64,000 nucleotides of DNA from Carboxylicivirga marina (GTDB lineage: Bacteria; Bacteroidota; Bacteroidia; Bacteroidales; Marinilabiliaceae), in the NCBI RefSeq assembly GCF_016612505.1, contig NZ_JAENRR010000009.1, positions 62,001-126,000 of the forward strand. Reading direction: 5' to 3'. The translations under genes and the position numbers were made by a program. Each line of letters starts with the position of its first letter. The first letter of the stretch is position 1. The notes beneath the pieces are model-generated. The model ran no database searches, was not told the DNA's origin, and saw only the letters and a list, made by a program, of their open reading frames with translations. Below are positions 1-8,481 of the stretch, in pieces.

Positions 1-1
1 C

Positions 2-121
2 TATAATAATTTAGGAATTAATTATCGCATTCCGGCAATGGGTATTCAACGACGGAAAGAAATACAACCAGAAGCTTTTGAAGGACCTATACCGAGTGTT
101 AAAAGTAAGTTTTTAAAATAA
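2..121 (+). CDS. 3' end of an unrecognised gene (partial)
   Basis: An open frame runs from the window edge to a TAA at 119-121 and gives a 39-residue C-terminal tail (ending PSVKSKFLK). It stops 20 bp before the fucosidase start, in the same direction, so it is probably the preceding gene of the same operon. The tail has no motif I recognise and the protein family cannot be judged from it. The call rests only on the uninterrupted frame, the protein-like composition and the tight spacing. Confidence 0.5.
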   Translation, partial: YNNLGINYRIPAMGIQRRKEIQPEAFEGPIPSVKSKFLK

Positions 122-141
122 ACGTAATCATTAAGGTACAC

Positions 142-2376
142 ATGAGTTATTTTTTGAAATTATTTATAGCTATTGCATTATCTTTTTATCTCCTTTCTTG
201 TAATGGTTCATCAGGAAATTTAATGGAGCTTAACTCTACAATTGAAATAAACGATGATGATTCGAAGGATAGCATAATTTTAAAGGCAGCCCATGTAATC
301 CCAACCTCCAATCAGTTTGAAGCATTAAAGAACGAATACATTGCCTTTATTCATTTTGGCCCTAATACATTTACCCGAATGGAATGGGGTAGCGGCATGG
401 AAGATCCAGCAAGTTTTGACCTGCAAAATCTGGATACCGACCAATGGTGTGAAGCCATGGTTGCCGGAGGAATGAAAATGGTTATTCTTACCGTTAAGCA
501 CCACGATGGCTTCTGTTTGTGGCAGTCGAGGTATACGACTCACGGCACTATGTCATCGCCTTACAAAAATGGTAAAGGTGATGTTCTTAAGGAGCTTTCC
601 GAATCATGTGCCAAATATGGTTTAAAACTAGGTGTTTATTTATCTCCAGCTGATTTATACCAGATTGAAAATGAACGAGGGCTTTATGGGAACTTGAGTA
701 AGTACACAGAACGTGTAATACCAAGGCGCGTCGATGAGCGTCCTTTTGAAAATCAGACAACATTTAAATTCATTGTTGATGATTACAACGAGTATTTCCT
801 TAACCAGCTTTTTGAGTTATTAACCGAATATGGACCTATTCATGAGGTTTGGTTTGATGGCGCTCATCCAAAACGAAAAGGAGGACAACAATACAACTAT
901 CTGGCATGGAAAGAGCTTATTCAAACATTGGCTCCTGAAGCTGTGGTTTTCGGAAAGCAAGATATTCGCTGGTGTGGCAATGAAGCGGGAAAAACGCGTC
1001 ATAGTGAATGGAATATCATTCCGTATCAGAAAAATCCAGCTTTGATGAATCGTTTTGGTGATTTAACGGCTAAGGAATTGGGCGAAAGAGCACAATTATA
1101 CGAAGGTAAATTCTTGCATTATCAACAGGCTGAAACCAATACATCGATACGAGAAGGATGGTTTTACCGCGACGATACCGATCAAGGTGTACGCAGTGCC
1201 GATGATGTATTTGATATGTATGAGCGATCGGTCGGAGGGAATTCAACATTTTTGTTGAATATCCCACCTAATCGTGAAGGTCAATTTTCTCCACGTGATG
1301 TGGCAGCTTTAAGAGAATCCGGCGAACGAATCAATGCTACTTATGGTCATAACATTCTGTCAGGAGCAAAAGGACCGAAAAATGTATTGGATGGTAATAT
1401 GGATACCTATGTATTATTAGAAAATACGAAGACCATAGAAATTAATACCAAAGAGCCAGTCACTATTAATCGTTTTGTTATTCAGGAATCTATTCAAACT
1501 CATAGTGAACGCGTTGAAAGGCATACTATGGAAGCCTGGATTAACGATGAATGGAAAGAAATTGCAACAGGCACCAATATTGGCTATAAACGCATTTTAC
1601 GTTTTCCGGAAGTGAGTTCTGATAGATTTCGTTTCAGGGTGACTGCAGAAAGGTATACGCCAGCCATTTCAACAATTTCAGCTCATTACTATAAAATGCG
1701 TCCGCCACAATTGGAGGTGAAGAGCGATGTCAATGGAGCAATCACCATTCAGTTAAAGCAACACAAATTCGGATGGAAGCAACATGGCGAAGACTTCTTG
1801 TCAAACTTAAACAAAGGATTAGAAATCAGATATACTACTGATGGAAGTATCCCTACACATGCTTCAGAATTATATACCGGAACTTTTAATTTCTCTTCCG
1901 GGATTGTTCATGCATGCGCTTTTGATAATGACATTGCAGGTCCGCTTACAAAAGCATTCATAGGTCTGGTTAAGACAGATTGGAAATTACTAAGTGCCTC
2001 GAGTAATGTTGCGGATAATAATGGAAAGCAAGCTTTTGATGGAAGTGTGAATACCTTTTGGCAATCAAAGCCGAATGAGCACCATAGTAATCTGGCAATT
2101 GATTTAGGAGCCATTTATACGATTAATGGATTTATGTATACGCCACCACTTGATAATAAGGAGGGAATGATTGAAAAAGGCGTATTGAAAATCAGTTTCG
2201 ATGGCAGAACGTGGCAAGCAGTTGAAACATTTGAATTTGGTAATTTAATAAACGATCCATCGCCACGCCGACATTTCTTTGATAAGCCGGTTAAAACCAA
2301 ATATATTAGGATTGAAACCATTGAAACAGCACAAGGAAGTAGTTCATCTGCCATAGCAGAAATTGATTTGCTTTAG
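142..2376 (+). CDS. Alpha-L-fucosidase, GH29, lipoprotein with carbohydrate-binding domains
   Basis: Exo-acting retaining enzyme expected to release alpha-L-fucose from glycan ends. A lipoprotein signal ends at C20 (lipobox YLLSC), so it is probably anchored in the outer membrane or facing the periplasm. The GH29 barrel spans roughly residues 50-400, with the HFGPNTF and KHHDGFCLW motifs and the EVWFDG motif at 235-240, where D239 is the expected nucleophile. A discoidin-like (F5/8 type C) segment follows at about 405-520, then a chitobiase/FN3-like segment at about 522-610, then a second discoidin-like domain to the end at 744. The sequence looks closest to the GH29-B type (alpha-1,3/1,4-fucosidases), an inference from memory. 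A sulfatase follows 41 bp downstream on the same strand, which suggests a sulfated fucosylated substrate. Confidence 0.9.
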   Translation: MSYFLKLFIAIALSFYLLSCNGSSGNLMELNSTIEINDDDSKDSIILKAAHVIPTSNQFEALKNEYIAFIHFGPNTFTRMEWGSGMEDPASFDLQNLDTDQWCEAMVAGGMKMVILTVKHHDGFCLWQSRYTTHGTMSSPYKNGKGDVLKELSESCAKYGLKLGVYLSPADLYQIENERGLYGNLSKYTERVIPRRVDERPFENQTTFKFIVDDYNEYFLNQLFELLTEYGPIHEVWFDGAHPKRKGGQQYNYLAWKELIQTLAPEAVVFGKQDIRWCGNEAGKTRHSEWNIIPYQKNPALMNRFGDLTAKELGERAQLYEGKFLHYQQAETNTSIREGWFYRDDTDQGVRSADDVFDMYERSVGGNSTFLLNIPPNREGQFSPRDVAALRESGERINATYGHNILSGAKGPKNVLDGNMDTYVLLENTKTIEINTKEPVTINRFVIQESIQTHSERVERHTMEAWINDEWKEIATGTNIGYKRILRFPEVSSDRFRFRVTAERYTPAISTISAHYYKMRPPQLEVKSDVNGAITIQLKQHKFGWKQHGEDFLSNLNKGLEIRYTTDGSIPTHASELYTGTFNFSSGIVHACAFDNDIAGPLTKAFIGLVKTDWKLLSASSNVADNNGKQAFDGSVNTFWQSKPNEHHSNLAIDLGAIYTINGFMYTPPLDNKEGMIEKGVLKISFDGRTWQAVETFEFGNLINDPSPRRHFFDKPVKTKYIRIETIETAQGSSSSAIAEIDLL

Positions 2377-2417
2377 ATGTAATACCGGAATTCAAATTGT
2401 AGAAAAAAATAGTAGAT

Positions 2418-4043
2418 ATGAAAGCTTTTATTCTAAGTTTAATTTGTATTACAATGCTTGCCTCTTGTAAGTCTGAAAAAACTTCAGAGGTAAAGAAAAA
2501 ATCACGACCCAATATCATTTTCATCATGTCCGATGATCATGCTTATCAGGCAATTAGTGCCTATGATGATCGCTTGATTGAAACGCCTAATATTGACCGC
2601 TTAGCAACTGAAGGCATGTTGTTTACGAATGCATGTGTCACCAATTCTATTTGTGCACCATCTAGGGCTACAATATTAACCGGTAAACACTGCCATCTAC
2701 ATGGTAAAATTGATAACCATTTTGCCTTTGACACCACACAGGTAACTTTCCCTCAAATATTTCAGAACAACGGCTATAAAACTTCCATTTTCGGGAAGCT
2801 ACATTTTGGTAATAACCCTAAAGGCGTTGATGAGTTTAGCATACTTCCGGGGCAAGGTAACTATTTCAATCCCGATTTTATTACCAGTAAAGGCGATACA
2901 AGCATACAAGGTTATGTAAGCGATATTATTACCGATATGGCAATTGATTGGTTGGACCGTGAAGCTCAGGATGATGAGCCATTTATGATGATGTATATGC
3001 ATAAAGCACCGCATCGCCCATGGTGGCCGCGTCCCGATAAGTTTGAAGAGTTTACAAAACGAACATTTCCTGAGCCGGCAACACTATTCGATGATTATAG
3101 CAACAGAGGTACAGCAGCCAAAACAGCCGAGATGAATCTTCTAACGCATATGCACTATGGTCATGATAGCAAAATAAGGCCCGAAACTAAGTCTGAAATG
3201 GGTGACCAATTGGTACCGCTTGTAGAAGAATGGAAAAATGGCTTTGCCTATCCTTATGGACGCGCTTCAAAAGAGCAAAAGGCACAACTGGATCCTGTTT
3301 TGGATAGTATCAATAACTATTTCAAAGCCAACTGGCCAACAATGTCAGATAAGGAAAAAATGCAATGGAAATACCAGCGCTATATGCAGGATTATTTAGC
3401 ATGTATTTCTTCGGTGGATGATAACATAGGTCGTTTATTGGAATATCTGGATGAAACAGGATTAGCAGAGAATACGATAGTGGTGTACACATCGGATCAA
3501 GGCTTTTACCTTGGTGAGCATGGTTGGTTTGATAAACGATTTGTATATAACGAGTCGTTTAAAACGCCTTTGTTAGTTCGATGGCCAGGTGTTGTTCAGG
3601 CAGGAACTGTTGAAAACGAAATGGTTCAAAATCTGGACTTCGCTCAAACACTGTTGGAAGCAGCTCAAATTGATAGACCAGCTGATATGCAAGGTGAGAG
3701 TATTATACCATTGCTAAGGGGCGACAAAGATAATTGGGAGAGAGAAGCGGTATACTATCATTATTACGAATACCCGAGTATTCACATGGTTAAGCGTCAT
3801 TATGCCATTGTCACAAAGGAATATAAACTCATCCATTTTTATCACGATGTAGATGAATGGGAGTTGTACGATCGACTTAATGATCCCAATGAGGTAAACA
3901 GTATATATGATGATCCTTCGTATGCCGATGTGGTGAAACAGCTGAAAGCGGATTTAGTACAGATGCGTGAAAAATATAAAGATTCACCTGAACTGGATAA
4001 AAAGTTTATCGAAAAGTATAATCAGAAATTAATAAACAGATGA
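2418..4043 (+). CDS. Sulfatase, family S1, Cys-type, lipoprotein
   Basis: Removes sulfate esters from a carbohydrate. The signal peptide ends at C17 (LASC). The catalytic motif is C79-A-P-S-R83; in this family the Cys is converted to formylglycine, here needing a radical-SAM maturase (anSME) that is not in the window. Metal-binding D39/D40 lie in the N-terminal MSDDH motif, and the C-terminal YTSDQGFYLGEHGWFDKR block supplies further active-site residues. Length (541 aa) is normal for the family. It most resembles GlcNAc-6-sulfatase-like S1 members, but the substrate is inference. The next gene starts inside its stop codon (ATGA overlap at 4040-4043), indicating translational coupling. It is a close paralogue of the sulfatase ending at 10035. 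Confidence 0.92.
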   Translation: MKAFILSLICITMLASCKSEKTSEVKKKSRPNIIFIMSDDHAYQAISAYDDRLIETPNIDRLATEGMLFTNACVTNSICAPSRATILTGKHCHLHGKIDNHFAFDTTQVTFPQIFQNNGYKTSIFGKLHFGNNPKGVDEFSILPGQGNYFNPDFITSKGDTSIQGYVSDIITDMAIDWLDREAQDDEPFMMMYMHKAPHRPWWPRPDKFEEFTKRTFPEPATLFDDYSNRGTAAKTAEMNLLTHMHYGHDSKIRPETKSEMGDQLVPLVEEWKNGFAYPYGRASKEQKAQLDPVLDSINNYFKANWPTMSDKEKMQWKYQRYMQDYLACISSVDDNIGRLLEYLDETGLAENTIVVYTSDQGFYLGEHGWFDKRFVYNESFKTPLLVRWPGVVQAGTVENEMVQNLDFAQTLLEAAQIDRPADMQGESIIPLLRGDKDNWEREAVYYHYYEYPSIHMVKRHYAIVTKEYKLIHFYHDVDEWELYDRLNDPNEVNSIYDDPSYADVVKQLKADLVQMREKYKDSPELDKKFIEKYNQKLINR

Positions 4044-5425
4044 CAATGAGAAAAATAAGTCTTGAAAAGCTATTAATATTTATTTTTATTGCATTTAACA
4101 CTTTAGTCGCCTTTAGCGCCTGTGCCGAGAAAGAAAAGAAAGATGAACTGAAAACCATGTCCATCGCCTCATTTAATAGATTTAAAGAGGTATGGGATTT
4201 TAATGACTTTTGGAAACGAGGCAATACCTTTGATGCTTGTTTGGTGTTTGCCGATGCTGCGCTAATGAAGTGGCCTAATGACCCGGAGGTTCTTCAAATG
4301 CAGCAGGATATAAAAGGAATGCTGGAGGAAAACTTGGTGTTTTTTAATCGCTTCGATCCGGGTAGCTTATGGGCAGATGATTTTGGTTGGTGGGGATTAC
4401 AGGCATTAAATGCTCGAAAGCACCTGCTTAAAATGGGAGAAAATGAACTAGCTGATAAATTTTGGAAACTTTCAACGGATTTATGCTGGGAGTACAAAAA
4501 GAAAACAGCCTATGATCATTCGCCCGATGCTTTACCGGTTGCTCACGGATGTCGTAACGGGGATGCTAATGGACAGAGTTTAGGTGTAAAAAATACAGTT
4601 ACCAATGCTTTGTTATTTTTGTTATCATCCAGAATTTATAGAGTTGCCTTAGAAGAAAATGTAGCAGATCGGGATAAGTATCTGGATATGGCTTATCGAC
4701 AATGGGTCTGGTTCGAAAAATGGTTCCAATTGGAGGAATATGAATACCTGAAAAAAATATCTGAAGATGCAGCTTTGGTGCAGGAGCGTCCAATGGCTGA
4801 GTTTGAAGGTTCAGGATATATCGAAAAGATTCATCCACCATGGGCCAAAGGATGGGTTTGGACAGGCGATCAGGGAATGATTGTTGGAGCATTAAGTGAT
4901 ATGTTATCAGTTCAGGATGAATTAGAGGTATTTGTGAAGGCCAACTATCCAAATGATGGATTTGATAAATCTATTTTTGACAATCAGGCAAGAACAGTGA
5001 TAGCCATGATTGGTCAAGGTGTGAAAACAGCACTTGTGGCACAAGTCGATAATATTATTCGTGAGGCACCTTGTTACTCAAGCTTCGGCCCAAATCACGG
5101 AAATGATTACCTGGCAGGACGTGGTATTATGATGCGATACCTTGGTGCAATGGAAGAAAAAGCCTTGTTAGCTGTTGATTTGAGTGAGAATGTTACAGCC
5201 ACCCTTCAGGCTATTTGGAATTCGCGTGATAAAAGTAGTAACCAGTTCCAGCCTGAATTCACTAATGAAGCCAATGATAAAATGTATATCGAACAATTCA
5301 GAATACAATGGGGGATTGCTGATGATATTCGTGTTTGGGATATCAAGAATATGAAAGAGATGAACAAGTTTGGAGTCTGTCAATCCATAGGATTGGATAT
5401 CTTAGGAGCCGCTATCAAACAATAA
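4040..5425 (+). CDS. GH76-like (alpha-mannanase-type) lipoprotein
   Basis: Predicted (alpha/alpha)6-barrel glycoside hydrolase. Signal peptide with lipobox FSAC, C28. Features matching GH76 are the D113-D114 pair in a DDFGWW block (paired aspartates are catalytic in GH76), a NTVTNALLFLLSSRIYR helix, WTGDQGMIVGAL in mid-protein, and a DYLAGRGIMMRYL block resembling the family's xKGIxxRYL motif. At 461 aa the length is compatible. GH76 enzymes are endo-alpha-1,6-mannanases, but the match is by eye and it could be another six-hairpin family, so the substrate is open. The start overlaps the sulfatase stop (ATGA); a second ATG lies two codons in. It is the last gene of the fucosidase-sulfatase run; about 700 bp of non-coding DNA follows. 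Confidence 0.65.
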   Translation: MTMRKISLEKLLIFIFIAFNTLVAFSACAEKEKKDELKTMSIASFNRFKEVWDFNDFWKRGNTFDACLVFADAALMKWPNDPEVLQMQQDIKGMLEENLVFFNRFDPGSLWADDFGWWGLQALNARKHLLKMGENELADKFWKLSTDLCWEYKKKTAYDHSPDALPVAHGCRNGDANGQSLGVKNTVTNALLFLLSSRIYRVALEENVADRDKYLDMAYRQWVWFEKWFQLEEYEYLKKISEDAALVQERPMAEFEGSGYIEKIHPPWAKGWVWTGDQGMIVGALSDMLSVQDELEVFVKANYPNDGFDKSIFDNQARTVIAMIGQGVKTALVAQVDNIIREAPCYSSFGPNHGNDYLAGRGIMMRYLGAMEEKALLAVDLSENVTATLQAIWNSRDKSSNQFQPEFTNEANDKMYIEQFRIQWGIADDIRVWDIKNMKEMNKFGVCQSIGLDILGAAIKQ

Positions 5426-6120
5426 TCATTCATTTGACAATTAGTTGAATATGATCTAATAATACACGCAAATACTAATGTTTGTGTACGCCTTAGCCAT
5501 ATTGGTATTAAATTTTATGTACTCAGCAGAAGCAGCAAAACATCATTTGTATCATGAGTGTTGACCACTCTGCTGTCACCATTTGTGCCTATGGAGAGGC
5601 GGTTAACGTGCCATTGGTCGTTCACTATCGGAAGTAGGAAATAACAACAGAAACAGTATCAGATTATTTTTGTTTCGAAGCTTGACTTTGTTGCACGATA
5701 TTGATTATTCACTATTAGGTTTTCTTAGATAACTTTTCAGCGTATAATGATTTTTTTAGTATAAACACTAAAATTTTTGGGATTGTGTTTTAAATAGGGA
5801 TTTTCGTCAAATAAAACCTAACGTTCGTCAAACAAAAGTAGCTGTTGCACTGTGGAAAATAGTCTGGTGACATTTATCATATATTACAATACCTGTCTTC
5901 TATTATTTTCATATTAAGTATTGCAAAGTATTCCGCCGACTGGTCATCAACCTGGCATTGGAGTGCTCACTTTGGAAGAGGAAGTCGGCGGAACTTCTGC
6001 AATATATCACTAAATGAGTAAAAAGTATCATGGCTAGGCATTTTAGAGGTTCTGTTTCTATGAATGGCTATTTACAGACAATGAAAGCATGGTCTTAGCT
6101 CATTTAAAAATCCAAATACT
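5426..6120. other. 695-bp gene-free region with a long stem-loop and a direct repeat
   Basis: I see no convincing coding sequence here. It contains a 21-bp-spaced direct repeat (TTCGTCAAA at 5803 and 5824) and a long interrupted inverted repeat at 5919-6004, listed separately. The region lies between the fucosidase/sulfatase genes and a broken HU-like gene, so it may be decayed DNA. Confidence 0.6.
5919..6004. repeat. Long interrupted inverted repeat (7 bp + 11 bp arms)
   Basis: Arms TATTGCA (5919-5925) and TTCCGCCGACT (5931-5941) pair perfectly with AGTCGGCGGAA (5983-5993) and TGCAATA (5998-6004). Internal loops of 5 and 4 nt separate the two helices, and a 41-nt apical region closes the structure. 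No T-run follows, so it is not an ordinary terminator. It could be a small structured RNA, a cruciform site or the core of a small mobile repeat; the sequence does not decide. Confidence 0.6.
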
Positions 6121-6504
6121 ATGGCTCTAGATTACAAAGTTGTAGAAAAAGGTCAGCCAGGCGTTGCCGGCGGAGGTATAAAAAAGTTTTATGCCCAAAT
6201 AATCAATGGCAAAGAAGTGACCATTGATTAGTTAGTTAAGTCAATTGAAAAATTCAGTGCATTATCTGAAGCGGATATCCACGGTGTGATTATCGCTTTA
6301 GATAATGTGATTCAGGACATGTTAGCCCAGGGGCGAATTGTTCGATTGGATAAGTTGGGCAGCTTATATGCTACTTTAAGCAGTCAAGGCGAAGAAGAGG
6401 CCGATAAAGTAACCGCTAATTCCATTCGTAAAGTTGGCGTTAACTACCGACCGGGTAAGCGCATTATTGAGAGCATCAAACGTGCCGGGTTCACTAAGAA
6501 ATAA
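6121..6504 (+). pseudogene. HU-family DNA-binding protein gene, interrupted by an in-frame amber codon
   Basis: ATG at 6121 opens a frame that reads like the Bacteroidales HU-like family: an N-terminal MALDYKVVEKGQPG, then VTID, then TAG at 6229-6231. The same frame continues with LVKSIEKFSALSEADIHGVI, VRLDKLGSLYATLSS and a FRPGK-like NYRPGKRI block, ending at TAA 6502-6504. The restored length, 127 codons, is the usual size of this family and there is no frameshift, so one base change (for example GAG to TAG) explains the break. The 3' part retains its own ATG at 6286 and could be translated as a 72-residue fragment lacking the N-terminal strand region. HU-like proteins bind DNA and are often found beside mobile elements. 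Confidence 0.75.
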
Positions 6505-6513
6505 GTACTTTTT

Positions 6514-6623
6514 AAAAACCTAGTGTGCTTTCACTCAAAACCACACTAGGTTTAACCTAAAACCACCTTAGGTTTTGCTTCAAACCACAGCAGGTTTTAC
6601 AGAAAAGCACGTGTGATTTTAAA
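6514..6623. repeat. Five tandem 22-bp units, each an imperfect palindrome
   Basis: Five consecutive units begin at 6514, 6536, 6558, 6580 and 6602 with an exact 22-bp period. The consensus core is AAAACC-N6-GGTTTT. Unit 3 has perfect six-base arms around a six-base spacer; units 2 and 4 differ by a base or two; units 1 and 5 are more diverged. Units 1 and 2 also pair with each other (AAACCTAGTGTG at 6516-6527 with its complement at 6542-6553). The array begins 9 bp after the HU-like reading frame. A 22-bp period is close to two helical turns, so all sites would face the same side of the DNA, as in an operator array. Confidence 0.75.
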
Positions 6624-6680
6624 AAAAGCTTTAAATGTGATCATTTCTTTATTGAGTCTGTACAATATTGATGTATGAAT

Positions 6681-6707
6681 AAGGGGGCGGTGAGCTCCCT
6701 TTTTTTA
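6681..6707 (+). terminator. Possible terminator hairpin
   Basis: AGGGGG and CTCCCT can pair (one G-T) around a short loop and are followed by a run of seven Ts. This fits a small rho-independent terminator downstream of the HU-like pseudogene and the repeat array. Confidence 0.4.
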
Positions 6708-6795
6708 TGAGTAAAAATGAACACGTATCACTTAATTGGATTGAACTTGAATTAAATAAAGAATCAATAATTCTTCAATAATTATAGATATCTAA

Positions 6796-7014
6796 TCGTT
6801 TGCTAGAGACTTCATTTATTCATTACGGTCTAAAAAGAGTCATTTACAAGATAAATCTAAAGGTCATGGTAGTGGTGGAACTTATAGCGAATGGATTCAG
6901 ATGGATTTTAACGTTCCAAAAGAGGAAATTAAATAGATTATTAATAAAAGGAATCCGAAAGAATTTGATGCTAAAGAAGTAGTAAAGTATATTCGCATTA
7001 TCGAATTTTTATAA
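6796..7014 (+). pseudogene. Remnant of an unrecognised gene with an internal amber codon
   Basis: One frame reads as a plausible protein tail: SHLQDKSKGHGSGG, TYSEWIQMDFNVPKEEIK, then TAG at 6934-6936, then IINKRNPKEFDAKEVVKYI, ending at TAA 7012-7014. No start codon is evident at the left end, because a stop lies at 6793-6795. Charge pattern and helix-like spacing suggest real former coding sequence rather than chance, but I do not recognise the family. The insertion sequence begins 9 bp after its stop; before insertion, this remnant ended only 9 bp upstream of the ATG at 8458. Confidence 0.4.
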
Positions 7015-7023
7015 AAAGAATAT
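7015..7023. repeat. Target-site duplication, left copy
   Basis: AAAGAATAT immediately precedes the left end of the insertion sequence and is identical to 8449-8457 on the right, as expected from a 9-bp staggered cut during transposition. Confidence 0.85.
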
Positions 7024-8448
7024 CACTAGTGACCGATTAAACTTTTAAAAGAGGGTACTCCCTTAAGGTTTCCCCTCAAAGTTGTAAATTGATTTTGCAC
7101 AAACATTTTACAACATGAGTAAAAATAACGAAATAAATTTTGTCGGTCAGCCGATATTCAAACAGATAATAGATTTGCTTAAAGTCGTAGACATATCATC
7201 GCTCATTAAGCTTCACAATAGTGACCATTACTACAAAGCTTTTAAGACTAGAACCCATATTATTACCATGTTGTTTGGGATTTTTAGCCGTTGTGATTCT
7301 GTGACTGAAATCTGTGAAGGACTGCGGGCCTTAGGCGGAAAGTTAAACCATTTGGGTCTTGATAAGGCACCTGCCAAGAGTACGGCAGGAGATGGATTAC
7401 GTAATCGGGACAATCAATTTTTTGAATCATTATATTTCGAATTGGTTAAGAAATACCAAACATTTTTGTCGGACAGCCGAACTTATGGCTTGACCTTCAA
7501 AGAGGTGCTTTTGATTGATTCTACAACTATTCGTTTATTTAGTGATGTACTTAAAGGTGTTGGTCGCAATCCTAAAGGAGATGGCAAAAAGAAAGGCGGA
7601 CTAAAAGTACATATGCTTATTGATGCCGTGCAATCAGTCGGTAGGTTTGTAAAAGTTACAGCAGCTAAGGTGCATGACAAAAACTTTCTCAAGAGCTTAG
7701 AACTAATATCGCACAGTATGATAGTTTTCGATAAAGCTTACAACTATTATCATCAGTTTGCTTTGTGGACTAACCAACAGGTGTACTTTGTCACTCGTTT
7801 AAAGAAAAATGCTGTTTTCACAGTGGTAGAAACACATAAAACAGGTTATCGAAAGAAAGGCATTGCCAAGGTTCTAAAGGATCAGACCATAGAGTTAGAA
7901 TACTATCCGGAGAATGAGGATGGCGGCAAACAGTACAAAATTAAGAAGTTGTTAAGGCTAAGAAAAGTAGCTTATCAAGATGAGCAGAATCGCTACTTTG
8001 AATTCTTAACTAATAGTTTTGAAATCACAGCGGAAGAAGTGGCTTTTCTATACAAGAAACGCTGGGGTATAGAACTGCTCTTCAAAAAGATGAAGCAAAA
8101 CTTTCAACTCCACTACTTCTATGGCGAAAATGAAAATGCTATACGCACGCAAGTATGGTGTACTCTAATAGCTCAGCTTTTAATGACTGTTATCCAAAAG
8201 AAGGCACAAACCAAGAAGGCTTTTTCTGTGGTCGCATCACTTGTGAGAATTCACTTGATAAGCATGCTTGAATTAACAGAGCTTTTACGCAACACCAGTA
8301 GGAGTTTCAAAAAGCAAGTTGGAGGCTCACCAGGTCAATTAAAGCTGAATTGGAATGGGGTCTAACTTGAAAGTAAAAAATGAACGCCCAATAAATGGGC
8401 GTTATAGAAGATATTTTTATGAATCCCGACTTTAGTCGGTTAATAGTG
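7024..8448 (+). mobile_element. IS4-family insertion sequence, complete
   Basis: A 1425-bp element bounded by 21-bp imperfect terminal inverted repeats (left CACTAGTGACCGATTAAACT at 7024, right arm at 8428-8448; 16 of 21 positions match). It is flanked by a perfect 9-bp direct repeat (7015-7023 and 8449-8457) and contains one intact DDE transposase gene. A hairpin (AACGCCCA/TGGGCGTT, 8383-8403) follows the transposase and may end its transcript. The perfect duplication and intact gene suggest recent insertion. It sits directly upstream of the second sulfatase and so may have separated that gene from its promoter or supplied a new one. Confidence 0.9.
7115..8365 (+). CDS. IS4-family transposase (DDE)
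   Basis: Cuts and rejoins the ends of the element described at 7024-8448. The N-terminal part resembles the DUF4372-like domain of this transposase group. The DDE core shows the first Asp in LLIDSTTIRLF, the second in VFDKAYNYYHQF, and the Glu in the IS4 signature Y-(2)-R-(3)-E-(6)-K, read here as YKKRWGIELLFKKMK. The length of 416 aa is typical and there is no internal stop, so the enzyme is probably active. ATG at 7115 is 91 bp inside the left end. Confidence 0.93.
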   Translation: MSKNNEINFVGQPIFKQIIDLLKVVDISSLIKLHNSDHYYKAFKTRTHIITMLFGIFSRCDSVTEICEGLRALGGKLNHLGLDKAPAKSTAGDGLRNRDNQFFESLYFELVKKYQTFLSDSRTYGLTFKEVLLIDSTTIRLFSDVLKGVGRNPKGDGKKKGGLKVHMLIDAVQSVGRFVKVTAAKVHDKNFLKSLELISHSMIVFDKAYNYYHQFALWTNQQVYFVTRLKKNAVFTVVETHKTGYRKKGIAKVLKDQTIELEYYPENEDGGKQYKIKKLLRLRKVAYQDEQNRYFEFLTNSFEITAEEVAFLYKKRWGIELLFKKMKQNFQLHYFYGENENAIRTQVWCTLIAQLLMTVIQKKAQTKKAFSVVASLVRIHLISMLELTELLRNTSRSFKKQVGGSPGQLKLNWNGV

Positions 8449-8457
8449 AAAGAATAT
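8449..8457. repeat. Target-site duplication, right copy
   Basis: AAAGAATAT, identical to 7015-7023, directly follows the right terminal repeat of the insertion sequence. Confidence 0.85.
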
Positions 8458-8481
8458 ATGACATCAACAGTTCAAAAAACA

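Noticed and set aside
5552-5635. 27-residue ATG frame in the gene-free region
   Set aside because: Too short, with no signal peptide, family pattern or conserved context to support it.
6514-6623. CRISPR array
   Set aside because: The 22-bp units abut without spacers, each unit is itself palindromic and diverged, and no cas gene is present.
6800-6982. 60-residue frame starting at 6800
   Set aside because: A different frame over the same bases reads much more like protein; this one is rich in Lys, Ile and Val without pattern.
6121-7014. Two in-frame TAG codons 700 bp apart, suggesting amber reassignment or suppression
   Set aside because: TAG is the normal stop of several intact genes here, for example the fucosidase (2374-2376), the GH2 gene (26446-26448) and the receiver-kinase (38225-38227). 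Simple decay is the better explanation.
8395-8481. Upstream extension of the second sulfatase to 8395
   Set aside because: These codons lie in the right end and duplication of the IS; the lipoprotein signal starts at 8482.
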